Shown piece by piece: positions 9,214-17,146 of a stretch of 28,493 nt of DNA. The notes beneath the pieces are model-generated. The model was given only the letters and a program-made list of their open reading frames with translations, was not told the origin of the DNA and did not search any database. Position 1 is the stretch's first letter. Each line of letters starts with the position of its first letter. Made by a program: the position numbers and the translations under genes. The DNA is from an uncultured Oxalobacteraceae bacterium (GTDB lineage: Bacteria; Pseudomonadota; Gammaproteobacteria; Burkholderiales; Burkholderiaceae): contig CAMLFK010000031.1 of assembly GCA_946479255.1 (NCBI GenBank), positions 1-28,493 on the forward strand, in the 5' to 3' direction.

Positions 9214-9945
9214 TCAGCGCCGCAGCGCGGTGAACGCTGCGAATTCCCAGGAGCGCAGACCCAATAGCAGGGTGAAGCCATCGCGCTCGCCGGCATCGAG
9301 CTTGCGGTCGTTCTGGTGCAGGCGCGCCAGTTCGCCGGCCAGTTGCTGGACCTTTTCGCGCAGTTCCCTGGCGCTGGCCAAGGACAGCCGCGCGGGCAGG
9401 CACATCAGCGCTTCGCCTTCGCCGTCGAAGCGTCCGCTGAAGAAGTCGCCCACCACATGCTCGCGCACATAGCGCTGCACCGGACCGTCCGGCAGCCAGT
9501 GGAAGGCGTTCGAGACGCGCAGGCTGTAGCGGTTATTGGGTTTGAGTTCGATGACGCCAAGCCGGTCCAGCTCGGCAAGCAGGCCGATGCATTCGGGTTC
9601 GCTCAGCCGGTAGGTTTCCAGCATCTGCTCCATCGGCCAGTGACCCAGGCAGCAGGTCGCCACCAGCAGCAGGCGTGGATTGGCGGTCAGCGATTTTTCC
9701 TGTGCCAGGGTGAGCGTATCGGCGCGCGGCGCGGCATCGGCGGCGCCGCGCAGCACGTCTTCCATCGGAATGCCGGCCGCTTTGCAGATTTGCGCCAGGC
9801 GCGACAGGGCCATGTCCTTCTGGCCAAACATGCGCTTGACGCTCGATTCGCTCATGCCGATGCGCTCGGCCAGGGCTTTGTAAGTGATGCCGGCCGCGCG
9901 CAGTTCGGCCCGTAGTACCTGAATGACTTGGTCGGGTGAACTCAC
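9214..9945 (-). CDS. XRE-family helix-turn-helix regulator with long C-terminal domain
   Basis: The 243-residue protein has an N-terminal Cro/C1-type helix-turn-helix (about residues 8-66), with YKALAERIGMSESSVKRMF as the binding core. A longer C-terminal part (about 80-243) carries a second, possibly winged-helix-like segment (LLAELDRLGVIELKPNNRYSL) and a conserved-looking WLPDGPVQRYVREHV stretch. Its ligand and targets cannot be told from sequence. The start is a GTG at 9943-9945 that overlaps the stop of the upstream small gene as GTGA, so the two are probably translated together. It converges on gspC with only 59 bases between them and no clear terminator. Confidence 0.85.
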   Translation of the reverse strand: MSSPDQVIQVLRAELRAAGITYKALAERIGMSESSVKRMFGQKDMALSRLAQICKAAGIPMEDVLRGAADAAPRADTLTLAQEKSLTANPRLLLVATCCLGHWPMEQMLETYRLSEPECIGLLAELDRLGVIELKPNNRYSLRVSNAFHWLPDGPVQRYVREHVVGDFFSGRFDGEGEALMCLPARLSLASARELREKVQQLAGELARLHQNDRKLDAGERDGFTLLLGLRSWEFAAFTALRR

Positions 9946-10142
9946 TCGTCGTCCGCCACCAGCTTGGCTTTCTTGAGTGCGCGCCTGGCGGCAAGGCGCT
10001 CCTGGGCCGTGTTCCTGGCGTGCGGGCCGGCGCTGCGCAGCTTGGCGGCGACGGCCACGGGGTTGCGCGGTTTGCCAAACTGTTGAGACGGTTCTATGCG
10101 CAAGCGCATTTTCTGCCGTGTCGCCAATCCTTTGTTTGCCAT
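9942..10142 (-). CDS. Small basic hypothetical protein (66 aa)
   Basis: I do not recognise a named family. The product is 66 residues, strongly basic (many Arg and Lys), without a signal peptide or membrane helix. It has a central RNPVAVAAKLRSAGPH and a basic helical tail (RLAARRALKKAKL). A real gene is supported by a strong ribosome-binding site (GGGAGG, seven bases before the ATG on this strand) and by the GTGA overlap with the downstream regulator gene. The charge suggests binding to nucleic acid or the ribosome, but that is only inference. Confidence 0.65.
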   Translation of the reverse strand: MANKGLATRQKMRLRIEPSQQFGKPRNPVAVAAKLRSAGPHARNTAQERLAARRALKKAKLVADDE

Positions 10143-10183
10143 AGCGCCTCCCTTACTTGAAGACTGAAGATGACAGCACTGAA

Positions 10184-11524
10184 TTACAGCACATACCGCG
10201 ACAAGTCTTCATTGTCGGCCAGTTTGTCCAGGCGCTGGTTTACGTAAGCAGCGTCGATCGCCACCACCTGGCCGCTGTTTTCGCTGGCCGTGAACGACAC
10301 TTCTTCCAGCAGCTTTTCCATCACGGTGTACAGGCGGCGCGCGCCGATATTCTCGGTGCGTTCGTTGACCGAAAAGGCGATTTCGGCCAGGCGGGTGATG
10401 CCTTCCGGCGTGAACTCGACCTTGACGTTCTCGGTCGCCAGCAGGGCCTCGTACTGCTTGGTGAGGCAGGCGTCGGTGCTGGTGAGAATGCATTCGAAAT
10501 CGGCGATCGACAGCGATTCGAGTTCCACGCGGATCGGGAAGCGCCCTTGCAGTTCCGGAATCAGGTCGGAGGGCTTAGCCAGGTGGAAGGCGCCGGACGC
10601 GATGAACAGGATGTGGTCGGTGCGGATCATGCCGTACTTGGTGTTGACGGTGGTGCCTTCGACCAGCGGCAGCAGGTCGCGCTGCACGCCCGCGCGCGAC
10701 ACATCGGCGCCGCCCACTTCCGAGCGCGAGGCGATCTTGTCTATCTCATCGAGAAACACGATGCCATTCTGCTCGACGTTGGCAATCGCCTTCTGCTTCA
10801 TCTCGTCGTCGTTGATCAGCTTGGCGGCTTCCTCGTCGATCAGCAGTTTCATCGCATCGCGGATCTTGATCTTGCGCGGTTTCTTGCGCGCCGCGCCCAT
10901 GCCGGAAAACATGGACTTGATTTGCTCGGTCATTTCTTCCATGCCGGGCGGGGCCATGATTTCCATCTGGGGGCCGGCTTCGGCCACTTCGATTTCGATC
11001 TCGCGCTCGTCCAGCGCGCCTTCGCGCAGGCGCTTGCGGAAGGTCTGGCGGGTCGAGTCGCCTTCCTTGCCTTCGGCCGGCTTGTCGCTGACGTTAAAGC
11101 CGAAGTCGCGGGCCGGCGGCACCAGGATGTCGATCACGCGGTCTTCGGCGGCGTCCTCGGCGCGCTGGCGCATCTTTTTCATTTCGCTGGCGCGGGTCTG
11201 TTTGACGCCGATGTCGATCAGGTCGCGGATGATGGTATCGACGTCGCGGCCCACGTAGCCCACTTCGGTGAACTTGGTCGCTTCGATCTTGATGAAGGGC
11301 GCATCGGCCAGCTTGGCCAGGCGGCGCGCGATCTCGGTCTTGCCGACGCCGGTCGGGCCGATCATCAGGATGTTCTTGGGGGTGATCTCGTGGCGCAGCG
11401 GCTCGGCCACCTGCTGGCGGCGCCAGCGGTTGCGCAGGGCGATGGCGACCGCGCGCTTGGCCTTGCCCTGGCCGACCACGTGCTTGTCGAGTTCGGAGAC
11501 GATTTCGAGAGGGGTCATGTTCAT
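10184..11524 (-). CDS. hslU: HslU, ATPase/unfoldase subunit of the HslVU protease
   Basis: HslU unfolds protein substrates and feeds them to the HslV peptidase in the cytoplasm. The 446-residue product has the family's usual length. Visible elements are Walker A GPTGVGKT (56-63), the pore loop GYVG (89-92), an inserted I domain (about 110-245), Walker B ending FLDE (257-260), and the C-terminal tail LSRYVL that docks into HslV. Two Met codons (M1 and M3) could start translation; I use the first. It begins three bases after the hslV stop and is expressed from the heat-shock promoter ahead of hslV. Confidence 0.98.
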   Translation of the reverse strand: MNMTPLEIVSELDKHVVGQGKAKRAVAIALRNRWRRQQVAEPLRHEITPKNILMIGPTGVGKTEIARRLAKLADAPFIKIEATKFTEVGYVGRDVDTIIRDLIDIGVKQTRASEMKKMRQRAEDAAEDRVIDILVPPARDFGFNVSDKPAEGKEGDSTRQTFRKRLREGALDEREIEIEVAEAGPQMEIMAPPGMEEMTEQIKSMFSGMGAARKKPRKIKIRDAMKLLIDEEAAKLINDDEMKQKAIANVEQNGIVFLDEIDKIASRSEVGGADVSRAGVQRDLLPLVEGTTVNTKYGMIRTDHILFIASGAFHLAKPSDLIPELQGRFPIRVELESLSIADFECILTSTDACLTKQYEALLATENVKVEFTPEGITRLAEIAFSVNERTENIGARRLYTVMEKLLEEVSFTASENSGQVVAIDAAYVNQRLDKLADNEDLSRYVL

Positions 11525-11527
11525 GGC

Positions 11528-12064
11528 TCAGTCCAGCGTTTCGATGGTGTGGGACATATTGGTGTAGATGCACAGCTGGCCGGCGATCGTCAGCGCTTTT
11601 TTGACGATCTCGGCCGGCGACAGTTCGGTGTTTTCCTGCAGCGCCTTGGCGGCCGACTGGGCGTAGCTGCCGCCGGAACCGATGGCGCCGATGCCGTCTT
11701 CGGGTTCGAGCACGTCGCCGTTGCCGGTGATCACCAGGGTCGATTCGGCGTCGGCTACCAGCAGCATGGCTTCGAGGCGGCGCAGCACGCGGTCGGTGCG
11801 CCAGTCCTTGGCCAGTTCGACCGAGGCGCGCAGCAGGTTGCCCTGGTGCTTTTCGAGCTTGCCTTCGAAGCGGTCGAGCAGGGTGAAGGCGTCGGCGGTG
11901 CCGCCGGCAAAGCCGCACAGGACCTTGCCCTGGTGAAGCTTGCGTACCTTGCGGGCGGTGCCCTTCATGACGATGTTTCCGAGCGTTACCTGACCATCGC
12001 CGCCGAGGGCGACTTGTTTGCCGCGCCGTACGCACAGGATGGTGGTGCCGTGAAATTGTTCCAT
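11528..12064 (-). CDS. hslV: HslV, peptidase subunit of the HslVU protease
   Basis: HslV is the proteasome-like threonine peptidase of the HslVU complex. The 178-residue precursor starts MEQFHGTTI; removal of the first six residues exposes the catalytic Thr7, as expected for beta-proteobacterial HslV. The following GDGQVTLGN and [17 protein letters not shown] match the family closely. It lies upstream of hslU in one operon. A sigma-32-type promoter lies 31-58 bases before its start codon. Confidence 0.98.
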   Translation of the reverse strand: MEQFHGTTILCVRRGKQVALGGDGQVTLGNIVMKGTARKVRKLHQGKVLCGFAGGTADAFTLLDRFEGKLEKHQGNLLRASVELAKDWRTDRVLRRLEAMLLVADAESTLVITGNGDVLEPEDGIGAIGSGGSYAQSAAKALQENTELSPAEIVKKALTIAGQLCIYTNMSHTIETLD

Positions 12065-12094
12065 TATCTGCCTCTCAGTTAACTAGCCTCCACG

Positions 12095-12122
12095 AAATGG
12101 GGACGCTGAATCAAATTGCAAG
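12095..12122 (-). promoter_or_regulatory. Sigma-32 (RpoH) heat-shock promoter for hslVU
   Basis: Read on the minus strand the bases are CTTGCAA, a 13-base spacer, then CCCCATTT. This is close to the known RpoH consensus (CTTGAAA, 13-15 bases, CCCCATNT). The site lies in the short gap between the STAS gene and hslV, pointing at hslV, which is a classic heat-shock operon. The match and the context together make this a strong call. Confidence 0.85.
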
Positions 12123-12142
12123 AACCAGAACTTTTCTAAGGC

Positions 12143-13462
12143 TTAGTACTTATGCGGAAACAGCCGGGCGATATCGGTAAAACCCAGCAATTTGAGTAGC
12201 GCGGCCACCAGATGGTTCACATCGCGCAGTTCGATGCGTTTTTCGTCGGCCACCGGGCGCAGGCGGTTGAGCAGGGCGCTGGCGGCGGCATAGTCGAGCC
12301 GGGCCAGGCGCGAGCAGTCGAGCAGCACCACGCTTGCCCCGGCCACATAGGCGTCGATGGCGGCGAACAGGGCGCCGGTGTCGCCCTCGACCACGGGCGG
12401 CAGCAGGAAGCGTTCGCTGGCCGCCGTGGCTGGCGCATTGGGCGCGGTGGCCACCTTGCTGGGTGCCACGAAAGAGGGCGGCGAGACTTCGTAGGTGACG
12501 CAATAATCCATTGCGGTTTCTTCGAAGTCTTTTTCGCGGTTCATCAGCTGCAGCACTTCGAGCAGCAGCAGCCAGGGCGCTTCGCTGGCGTCGCGCTGGC
12601 CGATTTCGATGTTGGCGCGCAGCAGCTCGGCCAGGTCGGCGGCGCCGGCCACGATCAGTTCGCGTTCGCGCTGGCGCAAACGCGACAATGCCGCCAGCAG
12701 CAGCGCGCAGCCTTCGGGCGTCACCGCGCTGATGCGGGCAAATTCCAGGCGCAGGACCGGCTGTTGCTCGGCCACGTCCAGCAGGCGAGCGGTCTGGGTG
12801 GCGCAGGAGGCGTCCAGCAGGCCGGCAAAGGTTTCGGTCGGGGTGACGCCGGCATAGCCGTGTTCAGGCGTGCCTGGCGGCAGCAAGGGAGCCCAGCTGG
12901 GCGGCGAGGTTTCGAAGCTGCTGGCGTAGTCGATGGCGATGTTGTCGAAGTCGTCCTGGCGGCCGCTGGCCTGGTACAGGTCGAACAGCATCCACCAGAC
13001 GCTGCGGTCTTCCCGGCCCAGCCCAGGCAGGTTGTCGATCAGCATCTGTTCGGCCACCGCCAGCTGGGCGTTGGCGTACAGGATGGCGATTTCTTCGATG
13101 ACGGGCGGGGTCTGCGGATAGGCCGGGGCATCCGGCAGGTCGTCGTCGGCCAGCAGTTCGGTCGTGGCCAGCTCGAGCATGGGGAGGGTGCCGGCGCTTT
13201 CCAGCTCTTCTTGCTGCTGGGCGTTGGTGCGCGGGCGGCGCGGGCCGCTGCCCCAGGCCGGTTCCGGGGTGTTGAAGATGTCGTTGGCCATGGCCGACTC
13301 GATGGCGTCGATCTTGGCCGCGGTGGCGCGGGCGATCTCGCGCTGGCGCGCGCGCTCTTCGTCACTCATCATGCGCGAAGGTTCACCCAGGCGCAGGCGC
13401 GACTCAAGTCCGTCGATCTCGACGTCCGCAGCTTTCTTTTTGAAGATGGAAAAAATTCCCAC
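12143..13462 (-). CDS. Tandem TPR-STAS domain protein
   Basis: The 439-residue protein has no signal peptide or membrane helix. A charged N-terminal segment (1-60) is followed by a helical repeat region (about 121-190), a STAS-like domain (about 208-292), a second helical unit (297-331), a Pro/Ala linker and a second STAS domain (about 352-437). Residues 156-189 and 297-330 align without gaps, sharing DF, A, DY, E and SPPS. STAS domains usually act in partner-switching or mediate NTP-regulated contacts; here the second lacks the phosphorylatable DSxG motif (it reads LDYAAAS). The start is GTG at 13460-13462, with GGGAG about ten bases upstream. A FimV-like helical repeat is an alternative reading. 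The specific role is unknown. Confidence 0.85.
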   Translation of the reverse strand: MGIFSIFKKKAADVEIDGLESRLRLGEPSRMMSDEERARQREIARATAAKIDAIESAMANDIFNTPEPAWGSGPRRPRTNAQQQEELESAGTLPMLELATTELLADDDLPDAPAYPQTPPVIEEIAILYANAQLAVAEQMLIDNLPGLGREDRSVWWMLFDLYQASGRQDDFDNIAIDYASSFETSPPSWAPLLPPGTPEHGYAGVTPTETFAGLLDASCATQTARLLDVAEQQPVLRLEFARISAVTPEGCALLLAALSRLRQRERELIVAGAADLAELLRANIEIGQRDASEAPWLLLLEVLQLMNREKDFEETAMDYCVTYEVSPPSFVAPSKVATAPNAPATAASERFLLPPVVEGDTGALFAAIDAYVAGASVVLLDCSRLARLDYAAASALLNRLRPVADEKRIELRDVNHLVAALLKLLGFTDIARLFPHKY

Positions 13463-13547
13463 GTCGTACCCACTCCCTCGGCCTTGCCGATCCGCTCGCT
13501 AGTGTAGCCTATCGGCAAGATTTAGCGCGCACCGCAGCCGCCAAAGC

Positions 13548-13584
13548 AAAAAAGCATGCGATTGAAGGCGCATGCTTTTTTTTT
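13548..13584 (-). terminator. Rho-independent terminator after dksA
   Basis: The stem is GCATGCG (13554-13560) with CGCATGC (13569-13575) and an eight-base loop. It is flanked by six A on one side and nine T on the other, so it can work in both directions. It lies 24 bases beyond the dksA stop and so ends that transcript before the STAS gene. Confidence 0.88.
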
Positions 13585-13607
13585 ACCGTGGGTGGCGGCG
13601 CGCCGGC

Positions 13608-14060
13608 TCAGTCGCCGTACAGCTTTTGCTTGAGTTCGCGGCGCTGCTGGGCTTCCAGCGACAGGGTGGCGGTCGGGCGGGCGATCAGGCGCGGAATGCC
13701 GATCGGTTCGCCGGTTTCCTCGCACCAGCCGTAGTCGCCTGCATCGATCGCGGCGATCGACTGCTGCACCTTCTTGAGCAGCTTGCGCTCGCGGTCGCGG
13801 GTGCGCAGTTCGAGCGCGTGTTCTTCTTCGATGGTCGCGCGGTCGGCCGGGTCAGGCACCAGCACGGTTTCGCGCAGGTGCTCGGTGGTCTCGCCAGCAT
13901 TTTTCAACAGGTCTTTTTCAAGCTGCTGCAAACGCGCCTTGAAAAATGCCAGCTGCGCCGGATTCATATAGTCCTTCTCACTCATGGCCCGGATTTCATC
14001 TTCGGACAAGAGGCGGCCTTCTGTGCTCACGGCGGGGGTCGATTTAGTTGTTTTAGTCAT
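13608..14060 (-). CDS. dksA: RNA polymerase-binding regulator DksA, one-cysteine type
   Basis: DksA enters the RNA polymerase secondary channel and, with ppGpp, retunes transcription in the stringent response. I take the ATG at 14058-14060 (150 aa, MTKTTKS), because this matches the usual length; an in-frame ATG at 14094-14096 would add 12 residues. The coiled-coil tip DPADRA (70-75) keeps the two Asp and the Ala needed for activity. The zinc-finger region is not C4: it reads C113-x2-T116-x17-S134-x2-A137, so three of the four cysteines are replaced. This C-T-S-A pattern is known from other proteobacterial DksA proteins that act without zinc. Next gene upstream is a COG0523 GTPase. Confidence 0.95.
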   Translation of the reverse strand: MTKTTKSTPAVSTEGRLLSEDEIRAMSEKDYMNPAQLAFFKARLQQLEKDLLKNAGETTEHLRETVLVPDPADRATIEEEHALELRTRDRERKLLKKVQQSIAAIDAGDYGWCEETGEPIGIPRLIARPTATLSLEAQQRRELKQKLYGD

Positions 14061-14141
14061 GACTTCACTTACCTTCGATACGACAGAGGTTTTCATTCTA
14101 GCAGCTAACTCGACAGCAACCTGTCAGAATCGGCCTACCGT

Positions 14142-14157
14142 GACGGCATTCGCCGTC
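14142..14157. other. Perfect short hairpin between cobW-type gene and dksA
   Basis: GACGGC and GCCGTC flank the four-base loop ATTC. The hairpin lies 27 bases after the GTPase stop and about 80 bases before the dksA start. No T-run follows on either strand, so it is not a standard terminator. It may be an mRNA-stabilising or processing hairpin. Confidence 0.45.
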
Positions 14158-14184
14158 GGACTTGCATAGCGAAACCGGGATAGT

Positions 14185-15252
14185 TTATACCAAACATTGT
14201 TCCAAACCGCGGATAAAGACATCTTTGGGTAGATTTTTGCCGATAAACACCATTTTGCTGCCACGCGCCTCGTCTTCCCCCCATTTTGCGCCCAGATCGC
14301 TGCCCATAATCTGGTGCACACCCTGGAATACCACCTTGCGGTCGGCGCCTTCCATCAACAGTACACCCTTGTAGCGCAGCATGCGAGGGCCAAATACATT
14401 GACCAGGCCGCCGAGGAACTCGTCGAGGCGGGCCGGATCGAATGGGCGGTCGCTCTTGAACACAAATGCGGCGATGTCGTCGCTGTGGTGGCTGTGATGG
14501 TGGTCGTGGCTGTGGTCGCAGTTTTCGGTGTGCACGTGCTCATGCTCGCCGTCGTGGTCGTGCGCGTGATGATGCGCGTCTTCCATGGCTTCGTCGGCGG
14601 TCAGGAACAAGGGGTCGATGTCGAGTTTGTCGTTCAGGTTAAAGCCTTTGATGTCCAGCACTTCTTCGAGCGGCACGATGCCGAAGTCCGACTGGGCGAT
14701 CGGGGCGCGCGGGTTGATCCGCTTGAGGCGGGTTTTCAGCGCGGCCAGCGCGGCGCCGTCCACCAGGTCGGTCTTGGAAATAAGCAGCTTGTCGGCAAAA
14801 CCGACCTGGCGCTGGGCTTCCTCGTGCTCGTCCAGCTGGGTCATGGCGTGGCGTGCGTCGACCACGGTGATGACCGCATCCAGCAGGTAATTGGCGCCGA
14901 CCTCTTCGTCCACAAAAAAGGTCTGGGCCACCGGACCCGGGTTGGCCAGGCCGGTGGTTTCGATGACCACGCGATCGAAGTCGAGCTCGCCGGCGGCGCG
15001 CTTGTTGGCCAGCTGGGTCAAGGCCACGATCAGGTCGCCGCGCACGGTGCAGCAGATGCAGCCGTTGTTCATTTCAACGATCTGCTCGCCGCTGTCCTGC
15101 ACCAGGATTTCATTGTCGATGTTTTCCTGGCCGAATTCGTTCTCGATGACGGCGATTTTCAGCCCATGGTCTTCGCGCAGGATGCGGTTGAGCAGGGTGG
15201 TTTTGCCGGCGCCAAGAAAGCCGGTCAGGATGGTGCTGGGTATGAGTGCCAT
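14185..15252 (-). CDS. COG0523 (CobW/YeiR/ZigA-type) G3E GTPase with His-rich metal loop
   Basis: These GTPases are metal chaperones; many subgroups deliver zinc. The 355-residue product carries Walker A GFLGAGKTT (11-19), the metal-binding CICC (65-68), ETTG (98-101) and the guanine-specificity motif SKTD (159-162). A dense His/Asp/Glu run spans about residues 227-258, followed by a CobW C-terminal domain. The His-rich loop and CxCC favour zinc over cobalt, so cobW as a name would mislead. The ATG at 15250-15252 has no clear ribosome-binding site. It precedes dksA on the same strand; COG0523 genes near dksA variants are a known zinc-homeostasis association. Confidence 0.92.
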   Translation of the reverse strand: MALIPSTILTGFLGAGKTTLLNRILREDHGLKIAVIENEFGQENIDNEILVQDSGEQIVEMNNGCICCTVRGDLIVALTQLANKRAAGELDFDRVVIETTGLANPGPVAQTFFVDEEVGANYLLDAVITVVDARHAMTQLDEHEEAQRQVGFADKLLISKTDLVDGAALAALKTRLKRINPRAPIAQSDFGIVPLEEVLDIKGFNLNDKLDIDPLFLTADEAMEDAHHHAHDHDGEHEHVHTENCDHSHDHHHSHHSDDIAAFVFKSDRPFDPARLDEFLGGLVNVFGPRMLRYKGVLLMEGADRKVVFQGVHQIMGSDLGAKWGEDEARGSKMVFIGKNLPKDVFIRGLEQCLV

Positions 15253-15285
15253 ATTTTGCTTATTGAGAATGAGGCAAGTGCCCGA

Positions 15286-15301
15286 ATAATCGAGCGATTA
15301 T
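15286..15301. promoter_or_regulatory. Perfect dyad, candidate operator before the COG0523 GTPase gene
   Basis: ATAATCGAGCGATTAT consists of two 7-base arms around a 2-base centre. It overlaps the -10 box of the predicted promoter and ends 34 bases before the start codon, a typical position for a repressor site. It does not match the Zur consensus that I would expect for this gene family, so the regulator is unknown. Confidence 0.45.
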
Positions 15302-15326
15302 GCCGGATTTCGCTAGTCGGCTCCAA
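15297..15326 (-). promoter_or_regulatory. Sigma-70-type promoter candidate for the COG0523 GTPase gene
   Basis: On the minus strand TTGGAG and CATAAT are separated by 18 bases. The -10 matches five of six consensus positions and the -35 four of six. The distance to the start codon (about 45 bases) is sensible. The call is based on hexamer match only. Confidence 0.4.
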
Positions 15327-15413
15327 ATTGACCTGAATAAGAGTGGTAACACTTGAGCAGGATCATATCGGGCGCAAAGCGCGCGGTTCAGGACTGGACT
15401 TTCGGGAAGCCTT

Positions 15414-16358
15414 CTACTTCGATTTGGCGCGCGGATGGGCCTTGTCGTACACGGCCGACAGGTGCTGGAAGTCGAGCGCCGTATACACCTGGGTCGAGGC
15501 GATGCTGGCGTGGCCCAGCATTTCCTGCACGGCGCGCAGGTCGCCGGACGATTGCAGCACGTGCGAGGCGAAGGAATGGCGCAGCATGTGCGGATGCACG
15601 CCCACCGGCGTGCCGCAGCGCAGCGCGTGCTGCTTGAGGCGCAGCTGGATGACGCGTGGGCTGATGCGGGTGGCGCGGCTGGACAAAAACAGCGCATGGC
15701 TGCCGTCGCCAGGTGCCGGGCGCACCGCCAGCCAGGCCAGCAGTGCCGCGCGTGCCTGGGCGCCGACCGGCACCTTGCGCATCTTGCTGCCCTTGCCGGT
15801 GACGATGACTTCGCCGGCCTGCAGGTCGACCCAGCCGAGCGAGGCCGGGCCGCCGGCGTCCTTGCGGTAATCGAGGTCGAGGCCGGCCAGCTCGGAAACC
15901 CGCAAGCCGCTCGAATACAGCAGTTCGAACATGGCGCGGTTGCACAACTCGGCAGATTCAGGTCCGGCTTGCGCGTGGCCGGGCGCGCTCACCAGCTGCA
16001 CGGCCTGGTCGACCGAGAGCGCCTTGGGCAGCGAGCGCGGCAGCTTGGGAGCGCGCACCAGCTCGGCGGGATTGGCCGCCAGCTCGGTGTGCCGGGCCAG
16101 CCAGGCGAAGAACACCCGCCAGCACGAGAGCTTGCGGGCGATCGAGCGCGGCGCCAGTTCACGCGCCTGCAGGCTGGAGGCGAGCCGGCGGATATCGGCC
16201 CAGCCCAGGTCTTGCCAGCGCGTGGCCGGCGTCAGTTCGATCAGCTGGAGCAGGTCGCGCCGGTAGGCGGCGATGGTCAGCGGCGAGAGCTGGCGCTGGC
16301 CGGCCAGTTGGGACAGGTAGCGGTCCAGCCATTGCTGGCGATCGGGCGCGCTGTCCAT
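15414..16358 (-). CDS. xerC: Tyrosine recombinase XerC
   Basis: XerC with XerD resolves chromosome dimers at dif sites. The 314-residue product has the N-terminal SAM-like core-binding domain (about 8-100) and a catalytic domain holding all expected residues: R153, K189, H257, R260, H283 and nucleophile Y292. I start at the ATG 16356-16358 (MDSAPDRQQWLDRYL), five bases after the DUF484 stop. A longer open frame upstream runs through DUF484 and is spurious. The direct link to DUF484 is the arrangement of E. coli yigA-xerC, which separates this protein from phage integrases. No dif-like site was searched for systematically. Confidence 0.95.
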   Translation of the reverse strand: MDSAPDRQQWLDRYLSQLAGQRQLSPLTIAAYRRDLLQLIELTPATRWQDLGWADIRRLASSLQARELAPRSIARKLSCWRVFFAWLARHTELAANPAELVRAPKLPRSLPKALSVDQAVQLVSAPGHAQAGPESAELCNRAMFELLYSSGLRVSELAGLDLDYRKDAGGPASLGWVDLQAGEVIVTGKGSKMRKVPVGAQARAALLAWLAVRPAPGDGSHALFLSSRATRISPRVIQLRLKQHALRCGTPVGVHPHMLRHSFASHVLQSSGDLRAVQEMLGHASIASTQVYTALDFQHLSAVYDKAHPRAKSK

Positions 16359-16363
16359 GGGGT

Positions 16364-17026
16364 TCAGGTGCGCAAGACCGCCAGGGCGGCGCTGGCGGTT
16401 TCGCCGATGTGGGTAAGGAAATCGGTCGCCATGTGCGAGGCGAAACGTTCCGGATCGTGCGAGCCGAGGATCAGCAGGCCGAAGCTGCTGCCCTTGCTGC
16501 GCAGCGGCAGGATCACGGTCGACTGCACGCTGGCCGCGTCTTCCAGCCAGCGTACGGCCTCGAAATCGTTGTTGCTGCCGCAATAGGGCGCGCGCAGGCT
16601 GTTGGCGAAGATCAGCGCGTCGTCGGAGACGTCGTTGGCGAACCAGGCATTGGCATAGTCGCCGGCCAGGTCCCACAGGCGCACGGTCGCTTGCGGCACG
16701 CCGAAATGGGTACGCAGGCCATCGGCCAGCGCGCGCGGCAGGTCGGCGTCGTGGCGGGCGGTCAGGAGAGTCTGGGTCCAGGCGTGGAACTTGCGGGCGA
16801 TGACGGCGTTTTCCTCGGCGGTGCGCATCAGCTCGGCCATGCGCAATTCCAGCGTCTTGTATTTGTCGCGCATGACTTCCATCTGGCGCTCCTGCAGCGA
16901 GACGGTCTTGCCGGTGAGCGGGCTGGAAAGGCGCACGGCGCCGAGCAGGCCCACATGCTCCTCAAAGAAGTTGGGATTGTCGGCCAGGTAGCGGGCGACA
17001 GCGCTTGAGTCCAGTGATGCGGTCAT
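16364..17026 (-). CDS. DUF484 family protein
   Basis: DUF484 proteins (E. coli YigA) are soluble, GAF-like and encoded next to xerC; their function is unknown. The 220-residue product starts MTASLDSSAVARYLADNPNF, contains FFEEHVGLLGAVRL, a helical segment (LQERQMEVMRDKYKTLELRM) that may form a coiled coil, and a GAF-like C-terminal half. I chose the ATG at 17024-17026 because the family starts near the AVARYLxxNPxFF motif; an in-frame start 48 bases upstream would add an atypical leader. It is immediately followed by xerC, so they form a two-gene unit. Confidence 0.9.
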   Translation of the reverse strand: MTASLDSSAVARYLADNPNFFEEHVGLLGAVRLSSPLTGKTVSLQERQMEVMRDKYKTLELRMAELMRTAEENAVIARKFHAWTQTLLTARHDADLPRALADGLRTHFGVPQATVRLWDLAGDYANAWFANDVSDDALIFANSLRAPYCGSNNDFEAVRWLEDAASVQSTVILPLRSKGSSFGLLILGSHDPERFASHMATDFLTHIGETASAALAVLRT

Positions 17027-17042
17027 TGAGTTCTTTGCGGCT

Positions 17043-17071
17043 GAAATAGGGGCAATTCTAACCGACCGCAA
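17043..17071 (-). promoter_or_regulatory. Weak sigma-70 promoter candidate for DUF484-xerC
   Basis: TTGCGG and TATTTC on the minus strand are 17 bases apart, and the -10 lies 17 bases before the DUF484 start codon. The match is partial. A local promoter would be needed because the porin terminator isolates this unit from upstream transcription. Confidence 0.28.
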
Positions 17072-17095
17072 CACGCCATCGCCGGCGGCGCCAAC

Positions 17096-17123
17096 AAAAA
17101 AAGACGCCCGCGGGCGTCTTCTT
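17096..17123 (-). terminator. Rho-independent terminator of the first porin gene
   Basis: GACGCCC and GGGCGTC form a compact GC-rich stem (17103-17118), and on the minus strand it is followed by seven T. It starts about 24 bases after the porin stop codon. Confidence 0.9.
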
Positions 17124-17146
17124 GCTTACTGCTGTGCCAAATCGGC

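Noticed and set aside
9206..9221. Palindrome GAGGCGCCTC with GGCGC/GCGCC hairpin as a bidirectional terminator between gspC and the regulator
   Set aside because: It overlaps the regulator's stop and has no T-run; palindromes of this kind are common in GC-rich DNA.
10157..12082. Plus-strand open frame of 641 codons opposite hslU and hslV
   Set aside because: It mirrors the codon pattern of hslUV; the opposite-strand genes have all catalytic motifs and a matched promoter.
12212..13507. Plus-strand open frame of 431 codons opposite the STAS gene
   Set aside because: A His/Gly/Arg-rich shadow frame without a ribosome-binding site; the minus-strand protein shows domain structure and internal repeats.
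14142..14157. Terminator of the COG0523 GTPase gene
   Set aside because: The hairpin is perfect but no T-run follows on either strand, so I list it only as a hairpin.
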